Source: JBAYVY01 sp041674345
GTDB taxonomy: Bacteria; Planctomycetota; Phycisphaerae; Phycisphaerales; Zrk34
Direction of reading: 5' to 3'
DNA: 10,228 nt
Assembly: GCA_041674345.1 (NCBI GenBank)
Contig: JBAYVY010000104.1
Location: 1 to 10,228, forward strand
The notes under the pieces are model-generated. The model was given only the letters and a program-made list of their open reading frames with translations. It was not told where the DNA came from and made no database searches. Each line of letters begins with the position of its first letter. Positions within the stretch are counted from its first letter, which is position 1. The position numbers and the translations under genes were made by a program. This document shows, piece after piece, positions 5,566 to 10,228 of this stretch.

Positions 5566-6537
5566 TCAATAGGTCATACCGATGCCGACGGTTCCGACGA
5601 TGCGGAGTTCGTCGTAATCGGAGCCGAGGGTGTTATCGATGTAGTCGCTGTTGAGGACGATGAAGTGGACGCCGCCGTGGAGATCCCATGAGCCGAACTG
5701 GGCGGGGATGAAGGCGAGGGGCACGTAGGCCATGATGCCTCCGTCGAAGTAACCGAAGGTTGGGTTTTCGGTGGAGCCGGAGGATACATCGGTGTATTCG
5801 TAGTAGCTGTCGATGCTGAGGCCGACCTTGAGGGGGAACTTGAGGGTGACGGGATAATCTTTGCTTTGGATGAGAGTGAACGCGGGGGTGATGCCGAGTT
5901 CGACGTAGGTTCCCAGATCGCCGGTTTTTCCGAGCGAGTCGGCGCCGCCGGCGGTTTCAAAGGCGAGCGTGGCGTAGGGCTGGAGGCCTGCCCATCCGGG
6001 GATGCCGGTTTCGCCCCACAGGGGGCTGTCGTTGTAGGCGAGGGTGAGGTCCATTTCCTGGGTTTCAACCCATGCGCCGTTGGGGCTGTGGTAGATGATG
6101 AAGCTGGGGGTGAGTGTGAAACCGGCGGGCAGGCCGACGGAGGCGCCGAAAATCCAGTCGGCTTCGTACCAGCCGCCGGTGACGCCGGGGTGTTCACTGT
6201 GGACGGAGTTCCAGATGCCGACGAAGGCGCTGAGGGAAAACTCGTCGTTGGACCAGAGAGAAGCGGTGATGGTGGCATAGGGCTGGAGGATGACGCCCTG
6301 ATCCTGCTGGGGGATGCCGCGGAACCAGTATTCGCTCACGGCATCCACTCCGGCGGAAATGGAGAGTGCTCCGGTGTTGGGGTCGGCCGGTGCGGCTGGG
6401 CCGCCATGCTCCATGGTCTTGCTGGGTTCATCGGCGGCCCCAGCCGTGCCGGTCAGCATTCCGCCGGCGAGCATCGCCATCATGGAAGCGACCGCCAGTT
6501 TGTTCGAGACAAGTTCCCACCTGCGTCCGTGTGTCAT
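5566..6537 (-). CDS. Outer-membrane beta-barrel protein (porin-like, TorF-type resemblance)
   Basis: A 323-residue protein with a signal peptide: RRWELVSNK, a hydrophobic core at 14-30, then TAGA-A-D with cleavage near residue 34-35. After a Pro/Ala linker the mature part begins SISAGVDAVSEYWFRG (59-74), close to the 'vSxYxFRGxSQ' start of TorF-type putative porins and related barrels. The rest shows alternating hydrophobic and aromatic strands with Gly/Asp/Asn turns, and it ends in a terminal Tyr after alternating hydrophobic residues (IVGTVGIGMTY). That is the usual C-terminal barrel signal. ATG 6537 is chosen because AGGAG lies eight bases upstream and because it gives the signal peptide; the open frame runs 90 codons further only by chance. 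It is a single-gene unit with its own leader and terminator. The likely role is an outer-membrane channel or a structural barrel; the substrate is unknown. Confidence 0.88.
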   Translation of the reverse strand: MTHGRRWELVSNKLAVASMMAMLAGGMLTGTAGAADEPSKTMEHGGPAAPADPNTGALSISAGVDAVSEYWFRGIPQQDQGVILQPYATITASLWSNDEFSLSAFVGIWNSVHSEHPGVTGGWYEADWIFGASVGLPAGFTLTPSFIIYHSPNGAWVETQEMDLTLAYNDSPLWGETGIPGWAGLQPYATLAFETAGGADSLGKTGDLGTYVELGITPAFTLIQSKDYPVTLKFPLKVGLSIDSYYEYTDVSSGSTENPTFGYFDGGIMAYVPLAFIPAQFGSWDLHGGVHFIVLNSDYIDNTLGSDYDELRIVGTVGIGMTY

Positions 6538-6559
6538 AGCAGAATCTCCTGAATGAGTC

Positions 6560-6605
6560 GGGCCGCGAAGCCCCTGCATGATGTATGCCCCGGCAACGCG
6601 CCGGG
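6560..6605 (-). promoter_or_regulatory. Structured 5' leader of the beta-barrel gene
   Basis: Two hairpins lie directly upstream of the ribosome site: CCCGGC/GCCGGG with a 5-base loop (6589-6605), and GGGC/GCCC with a 6-base loop (6560-6573). They may affect translation or stability. I do not recognise a known riboswitch class. Confidence 0.35.
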
Positions 6606-6811
6606 CCGATACGCCCATAGCAAAAACAAATGGCGTGCCAGACGGGGAATCGCATGGACAAAGTCGCGTAAGCACACGACCAATAGGCAAATACGCGAAG
6701 TTACCGGGGTTTTGGCGTAAACGAGCCGTCCGCACCACTGCACGCGAATCGGGCAAAAGTGCGAGCGATTGAGGCACGAAAAATGGATTTGCGAGTTTTG
6801 TGGGCAAGGGG
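6606..6811. other. Upstream region of the beta-barrel gene, with weak sigma-54-like site
   Basis: On the minus strand TGGCAC-N5-TTGT (6640-6626) resembles the -24/-12 sigma-54 element (TGGCAC-N5-TTGC). The -12 dinucleotide is GT instead of the essential GC, so the match is doubtful. I see no good sigma-70 pair. The rest, 6641-6811, holds no gene, repeat or structure that I can support. Confidence 0.25.
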
Positions 6812-6918
6812 GGAAGTCGGAAGTGGGAAGAAAGTGGGAAGGCGGAAGTGGGAAGTGAAGACCCGTGTATAAAATTCTTCCGACTTCCGACTTCCGACTT
6901 CCGACTTCCGACTTCCGA
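6812..6918. repeat. Palindromic 7-bp tandem-repeat cassette
   Basis: The right part is six perfect consecutive copies of CTTCCGA (6877-6918). The left part (6812-6860) is a degenerate array in the opposite sense (GGAAGTC, GGAAGTG, GGAAGAAA and similar). An AT-rich spacer of about 16 bases (6861-6876, with TATAAAATT) separates them. It ends 13 bp before the stop of the minus-strand NTPase gene, so a transcript of that gene would fold here. No T-run follows the stem. Confidence 0.88.
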
Positions 6919-6931
6919 CTTTCCTCCCCCC

Positions 6932-8443
6932 TCACGCCGGCGTCAGGCCCCGGTACAACTCCTGCACGCGCTGCGACTGTTGCTTGCGGACATACTCCAG
7001 CGTGGCGCGACCGATGCGCCACGCCGGTCGCTCTTCCGACACGTTCGCGCAATGTTCCTGAATCACCTGATACACAAACTTGAACGCATCACGCGGCTGA
7101 TGCATCTGATCCAACGCATCCACCAAATCCCGCTCCGTCACATCATCATCAAACAAACTCCGCAACGTCACCGGCTGGGCTTCCGACCGTTGACAGGCCT
7201 GCAATCGCTTCGTACACAGGTCGTACAGCAGCGTGCCCGACCAGATCAGCCGATCTATGAAGTGCTGCTTGTCCAGTCGCGCCTGCTGGAAAAACGCCGC
7301 GTCTTCTCGGTGCAGCAGGTGTCGCAGTTCCAGCGGCAACAGCAGCTTGATCCCCACGCCGTCCTGCTGCAAAAACTTGTTGTTCAGCATCGGCCAGATC
7401 AGGGATCGCATTTTCACCGGATCGCCCGACACCGCCGCCGGTTCATCCACGCGGTCGATCAGCACGATCACGCTGTCGTAACCCAACTGCGACAACACGC
7501 CGCTCAACTGCGTCATCAGCCGATAGCGTGCGTCGGCGTCATCCGCGTCCGGCAGCGGTTGCTCGCTCAGGTCGTTCAAATGCAACTGCCCCAGCACCTG
7601 TCGCAATTGACCGGCTGATCGGTCAATGGCCTTGGTTTGCCGCGTGATCCGATGGGTCAGCCGCCACAGCGCCGCCGTGCGCCACGCCGCCGCGGCCAGC
7701 AGCAGCGCGCCCGCCGCGCCGATCACGCCGACCGTCAGCATGTCCAGCATCTGACCTCCGCCGCTGTATTCCAGCCCCAGTCCCACGCCCAGCGCCGTCA
7801 GCACGCACAACCAGCCGATCCACGTCGCCATGTTCATCCAAGGCAAATACCCCAGCCGAAGCGTCCGACGCAGCTTCGCCCATCGCCCCGTGAAACTGCC
7901 CGATCGTGGCTGATCGTACAACGCCGCCAGCACCGCCAGGTCAATCCGTTTCTGACGCGACATCTTCCTTGCCGCTTTCGCCGGATTGCCCCGGCCTGGT
8001 TGCTGCGTCTGCCCCAACAACAGATCGACCAGCCGCGTCACCGCCAGCGACAGAATCGCGTCCAGATGATCGACCAGCCGCAATCGTTTGAGTACTTCTT
8101 CCGCCTGACGCGCCCGGCCCGAACGCCGACGATGCGACAGTTGATCCAGCAAGCCGTTCAGATCGTCGTATCGCACCACCCACGCCAGGTGGTCGGTGCG
8201 TTCGGAATTGTATCGTTCGATGCGGCGTTCCATCATCAGCCGCAACGCCGTCTTGCCGCTGCCCTTTTCGCCGAACACGACCGCGGCGCGGGGGCGGTCG
8301 GGCTGGCCCATCACCTTTTCAAACTCCGGGTGGGCCGTGCCCTCGTCCAGCAATCGTGCGAACACCGGATCATCGCGCGCCTCTTCGGCGCTGAAGGGGT
8401 TCTCCACGATGGCCCAATGTTTGAGAAACGTCTGAACGTGCAT
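6932..8443 (-). CDS. P-loop NTPase with a transmembrane hairpin between Walker A and Walker B
   Basis: A 503-residue protein. An ENPF motif near the N-terminus (14-17), as in ExeA-like ATPases, is followed by Walker A GEKGSGKT (58-65) and Walker B VIVLIDRVDE (325-334). Between them are a long helical, Arg-rich region (about 100-200) and two hydrophobic segments (about 206-225 and 235-255) that should form a membrane hairpin. After Walker B come WPMLNNKF and a helical region with LLLPLELRHLL, as in STAND/KAP-like ATPases. Membrane helices placed between Walker A and B are a known trait of KAP P-loop NTPases, so a KAP-like or AAA/STAND-like membrane-anchored ATPase is the best guess, not a firm one. 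The start ATG 8443 has no clear ribosome site. It is divergent from the LolA-like gene and stands alone. No partner gene that would define a defence or signalling system is adjacent. Confidence 0.85.
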   Translation of the reverse strand: MHVQTFLKHWAIVENPFSAEEARDDPVFARLLDEGTAHPEFEKVMGQPDRPRAAVVFGEKGSGKTALRLMMERRIERYNSERTDHLAWVVRYDDLNGLLDQLSHRRRSGRARQAEEVLKRLRLVDHLDAILSLAVTRLVDLLLGQTQQPGRGNPAKAARKMSRQKRIDLAVLAALYDQPRSGSFTGRWAKLRRTLRLGYLPWMNMATWIGWLCVLTALGVGLGLEYSGGGQMLDMLTVGVIGAAGALLLAAAAWRTAALWRLTHRITRQTKAIDRSAGQLRQVLGQLHLNDLSEQPLPDADDADARYRLMTQLSGVLSQLGYDSVIVLIDRVDEPAAVSGDPVKMRSLIWPMLNNKFLQQDGVGIKLLLPLELRHLLHREDAAFFQQARLDKQHFIDRLIWSGTLLYDLCTKRLQACQRSEAQPVTLRSLFDDDVTERDLVDALDQMHQPRDAFKFVYQVIQEHCANVSEERPAWRIGRATLEYVRKQQSQRVQELYRGLTPA

Positions 8444-8481
8444 AAGTCGCCCGAGGTGACAAACGGTCCAACGAAAACCAC

Positions 8482-8510
8482 ATTAGACTCCCACACCGCC
8501 CGGCGAGCAA
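8482..8510 (-). promoter_or_regulatory. Possible promoter of the NTPase gene
   Basis: On the minus strand TTGCTC (8510-8505), 17 bases, then TCTAAT (8487-8482). The -10 box matches 5 of 6 consensus bases but the -35 box only 3 of 6. It would give a leader of about 30 bases. Confidence 0.3.
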
Positions 8511-8527
8511 GTCATATGCGGTTTTCC

Positions 8528-8571
8528 GGCGTGACTCGCTTCAGCGAGTCCGCGAGTCCGCGAGTCACGCC
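8528..8571. repeat. 12-bp perfect inverted repeat with nested GCGAGTC array
   Basis: The outer arms GGCGTGACTCGC (8528-8539) and GCGAGTCACGCC (8560-8571) pair perfectly. Inside, GCGAGTC occurs three times with an 8-bp period (8544-8550, 8552-8558, 8560-8566), opposite to the single GACTCGC at 8533-8539. The left arm can therefore pair with any of the three copies, and the nearest gives a tight stem with loop TTCA. It lies in the spacer between divergent genes. Confidence 0.88.
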
Positions 8572-8621
8572 CGCACGTGCCCATGCTCGCAACGCGCCCC
8601 GCCCCGCTCTATCATGTCAAC

Positions 8622-9554
8622 ATGAAACCGACCCTCTTCGCTGTCACGCTCTCGCTGCTGATGACCGCTTGCGCCTCGGCTCAAACGCCCACGCCCGGCA
8701 CTCCGACAACGCCCGCTTCCACTTCCCCTGCCGGGGGCGGGGCTTCCGGGGGCGGGACTTCCGGGGGCGCTGATCCGGCCATCACGTTGTTGGATCGTCT
8801 CGAAGCCCGCGGCGCGAAACTCAAAACCTACCAGGCCCATGTCACCTACACCCGCGAACAACCACTGCTCGGCGACCAGCAAATCCGCACCGGCAACCTC
8901 GCGTATCAATCTTCACAAACCGATCCGACACCCACCCCGGCCCGTTTCGCCGTTCGCTTCACCAAACTCGTCGTCAATGAAGCCCTGCGCGATCACCCCC
9001 GAAATTATATTTTCGACGGCACGTGGCTGGCGGAGGTCGATCCCGAAAACAAACAATTCATCCGCCGGCAGGTTGTCGCCCCACCCAAGCCGGGGCAGAG
9101 CGACAGCGCCGCCCCGGGTTCTTACGATCCTCTGCAACTCGGCCAAGGCCCATTCCCTCTGCCGCTGGGCCAGAAACGCGAACAGGTGCTGGCTATCTTC
9201 CATGCGGTGCTGGTTGATTCCGCCGCCGATGATCCCGCCGACACGTTGCATCTGAAGCTCACGCCTCGCACCGATGGAAAGACCGGCAAGCCGCTGAGCA
9301 ACTTCACCACCGTCAACATCTGGTACGACACAACCACGCTGCTGCCGGTGAAAATCATCACCGAAGACGATTCGCAAAACATGACGACGGTCAAACTCGC
9401 CGATGCGAAGGTCGATCAGCTCACCGCCGAACAAGCCGCCGAACTTTTCGACACCGCGCCCCCCGCCACCGGCGGCGGTTGGAAAGTCGAAATCAAACCG
9501 TACGCGGAGGAAGGGGTTGGGGGGGGTAGGGCCTCCCGCTCTGTCACGCCATAA
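8622..9554 (+). CDS. LolA-like exported protein
   Basis: A 310-residue exported protein. The N-terminus MKPTLFAVTLSLLMTACASA is a signal peptide, cut either before C17 (lipobox-like MTAC) or after ASA. A Thr/Pro/Gly-rich linker (21-50) contains a tandem repeat. From about 52 the protein follows the LolA/outer-membrane-lipoprotein-sorting pattern: a helix, LKTYQAHVTYTRE (67-79), GNLAYQ (91-96), RNYIFDGTWLAEVDPENKQF (127-146), then WYDTTTLLPVKIITEDD (234-250) and a final strand TTVKLADAKVDQ (255-266). LolA-type folds carry lipids or lipoproteins across the periplasm; this remote member may do so or bind another ligand. ATG 8622 is chosen for the signal peptide; ATG 8577 would bury it. The last 14 residues (EGVGGGRASRSVTP) come from a G-rich stretch and insertion debris and overlap the antisense transposase remnant by 11 bp, so the native C-terminus may be altered. 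Confidence 0.82.
   Translation: MKPTLFAVTLSLLMTACASAQTPTPGTPTTPASTSPAGGGASGGGTSGGADPAITLLDRLEARGAKLKTYQAHVTYTREQPLLGDQQIRTGNLAYQSSQTDPTPTPARFAVRFTKLVVNEALRDHPRNYIFDGTWLAEVDPENKQFIRRQVVAPPKPGQSDSAAPGSYDPLQLGQGPFPLPLGQKREQVLAIFHAVLVDSAADDPADTLHLKLTPRTDGKTGKPLSNFTTVNIWYDTTTLLPVKIITEDDSQNMTTVKLADAKVDQLTAEQAAELFDTAPPATGGGWKVEIKPYAEEGVGGGRASRSVTP
8731..8769 (+). repeat. In-frame 15-bp tandem repeat in the LolA-like gene
   Basis: Two 15-bp units starting CCGGGGGCGGG (8731-8745 and 8746-8760, one difference) plus a partial third (8761-8769). They encode GGGASGGGTSGG, a flexible linker between the signal peptide and the folded domain. Confidence 0.85.
9513..9531 (+). other. G-run cluster at the 3' end of the LolA-like gene
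   Basis: GGGG, TT, eight Gs, TA, GGG in succession. Splitting the run of eight gives four G-tracts, so a quadruplex is possible on the coding strand. It also marks where gene sequence gives way to insertion-sequence debris. Confidence 0.45.
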
Positions 9555-9690
9555 TTTCAGGGTGGACCGATTTCGGCTTGATCCCGGCGTCGTCGGCTTG
9601 GAATTGCCGGTCGATACCGCGTTGCCAGGCGGCGGTTTCTTTTTGCAAGGCGCCGATCGTTCCGAAGTGTCGGTTCTTGACGCATAAGCA
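9544..9690 (-). pseudogene. C-terminal remnant of an IS630-family transposase
   Basis: The minus-strand frame ending at 9544 reads KNRHFGTIGALQKETAAW, then QRGIDRQFQADDAGIKP, KSVHPEIMA and stop. This matches the end of IS630 transposases, which have a 'C-rrI-tieeL-ei-aW-r' helix, then 'idWqFttdDArikLkrlYP'. Several usually conserved positions are changed (W to R before QF, R to G after DA, L to P, Y to H), which suggests decay. The DDE catalytic residues are upstream and missing: at about 9680-9697 the sequence switches to an unrelated integrase in another frame. The family call is from recognition of this C-terminus. Confidence 0.65.
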
Positions 9691-9965
9691 ATACGTTTGC
9701 CCAGCGGCGTCCAGACGTTTTTGCCGAAGAAGTCGGTGGCCACCAGCGACTCGGCGTGAGCGGCGAGGAACGTGCGCCACGGCGTTTTCACCCCTTTGGA
9801 CGCGAACCACTCCGGATCGGGCAACAGGCCCTCGTCCACCAACGTTCGTCGCGCCGTGCTGCGGCTGGGCGTGAGGCCGAGCTTCCGCAGTTCGCCCACA
9901 ATGCGCCGCACACCCCAACCGATATTCTCCTTCGCCAATCGAGTGATGATGGCACGCAGCGATTC
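9690..9965 (-). pseudogene. N-terminal fragment of an rve-type (IS3/IS481-like) integrase
   Basis: The minus-strand frame contains RLAKENIGWGVRRIVGELRK (helix-turn-helix-like region), then STARRTLVDEGLLPDPEW, a TPWRTFLAAHAESLVATDFF segment and GKNVWTPLGK. This is the usual layout upstream of and into an rve catalytic core. The Asp of ATDFF is the first DDE acid. The remaining catalytic half is absent because the sequence joins IS630 debris at about 9690. The 5' boundary is uncertain: the frame stays open beyond 9965 to about 10100, but homology-like sequence seems to begin near ESLRAIITRLAKEN. It cannot be an active transposase. Confidence 0.7.
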
Positions 9966-10038
9966 GGCGATGCGTTTGAGGACATGGGAGAAATCAGGGG
10001 ACAGAGCGAGTGCCAGGATGAATTTGCTCGATGAGTAA

Positions 10039-10072
10039 CAACAACGCCCATCCTTGCGAATGGGCGTTGTTG
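10039..10072. repeat. Perfect 13-bp inverted repeat
   Basis: CAACAACGCCCAT (10039-10051) and ATGGGCGTTGTTG (10060-10072) pair perfectly around an 8-base loop. It looks like a terminator stem, with a T-rich but broken tail (TTACT) on the minus strand, so transcription from the right could end here. It lies between the integrase fragment and the IS66 end. It could also be part of a lost element's end. Confidence 0.8.
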
Positions 10073-10094
10073 GTAGCCGTTCACGGATTTCAAT

Positions 10095-10228
10095 GTAACA
10101 GGGCGGGTTTGACCGATATAGCTGGGGATGACGGATGACCAGATCGAATCGTTGAGCGAGCCGCAGCTGATCGCGTTGGTGCGTGAACTACTCGCGCGTC
10201 TGGGGCGACTGGAGGCTCGGGTTGCCGA
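10095..10228 (+). mobile_element. Left end of an IS66-family element (partial)
   Basis: GTAACAGGGCGGGTTTGACC starts at 10095. IS66-family terminal repeats characteristically begin with GTAA, and a transposase-like frame starts 33 bp inside. IS66 elements make 8-bp target duplications, so 10087-10094 (ATTTCAAT) is the predicted duplication. The right end is outside the window. The identification depends on this terminus plus the start of the encoded protein. Confidence 0.55.
10128..10228 (+). CDS. IS66-family transposase, first 33 codons
   Basis: The frame starts at ATG 10128 (an in-frame TAG at 10119-10121 rules out most earlier starts) and stays open to the window edge. It reads MTDDQIESLSEPQLIALV, then RELLARLGRLEARVA. 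The acidic start followed by a leucine-heptad coiled coil ('LIALVRELLARLGRLEARVA') is the typical N-terminus of IS66 TnpC transposases, before their zinc-finger and DDE domains. GGGG directly before the ATG is too close to serve as a ribosome site, so translation may be weak. The distance from the presumed IS end (33 bp) leaves no room for tnpA or tnpB upstream, as in single-gene IS66 variants. With so few residues the call is moderate. Confidence 0.6.
   Translation, partial: MTDDQIESLSEPQLIALVRELLARLGRLEARVA

Noticed and set aside
6538..6807. N-terminal extension of the beta-barrel frame (90 extra codons)
   Set aside because: The start at 6537 has a strong ribosome site and gives a signal peptide; the extension has no signal and covers the leader hairpins.
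6877..6918. CTTCCGA array considered as a CRISPR-like array
   Set aside because: The units are 7 bp with no spacers and there are no cas genes nearby; it is a simple tandem array.
7637..8773. 378-codon plus-strand open frame opposite the NTPase
   Set aside because: Pro/Arg/Gln-rich antisense shadow; the Walker motifs on the minus strand are decisive.

Overview
The window is GC-rich bacterial chromosomal DNA. I infer a planctomycete-like bacterium, perhaps of the Phycisphaerae type. The grounds are tandem and inverted short repeats at nearly every gene boundary, a remnant of a small integrase with a planctomycete-style N-terminus, secreted proteins rich in Ala, Pro and Gly, and a tRNA without an encoded CCA. 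This assignment comes from style and recognition, not from a marker gene.

Left part, plus strand (1-4659). The 3' end of an unrecognised Ala/Pro/Gln-rich protein is followed by a LOG-family phosphoribohydrolase, threonine synthase (thrC) and a predicted lipoprotein. The spacers between the first three genes hold inverted tandem-repeat cassettes. The spacer after thrC holds two blocks with a 7-bp period.

Middle part, mostly minus strand (4660-8443). It holds a 39-codon remnant of an integrase-like gene, then a tRNA-Val(GAC) with a clear sigma-70-type promoter and an unusual C33, then about 350 bp without a convincing gene. After these come a strong intrinsic terminator, an outer-membrane beta-barrel protein with a structured leader, another repeat cassette, and a P-loop NTPase with a transmembrane hairpin between Walker A and Walker B.

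Right part (8444-10228). A divergent spacer with a 12-bp perfect inverted repeat leads to a LolA-like exported protein on the plus strand. Its 3' end runs into insertion-sequence debris: the C-terminus of an IS630-type transposase joined to the N-terminal half of an rve-type integrase, both on the minus strand. A 13-bp perfect hairpin follows, and then the left end and first 33 codons of an IS66-type transposase that leaves the window.

No single operon or defence system is evident. Most genes are housekeeping or envelope functions (LOG, ThrC, a lipoprotein, a porin-like protein, a LolA-like protein). The most distinctive content is the repeats. Four intergenic cassettes share one layout (an inverted copy or copies, a spacer, then a tandem array) but have different 7-9 bp units. 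In-frame TTCCGG-type expansions also occur in three proteins, including a Gly-Ser insert in threonine synthase.
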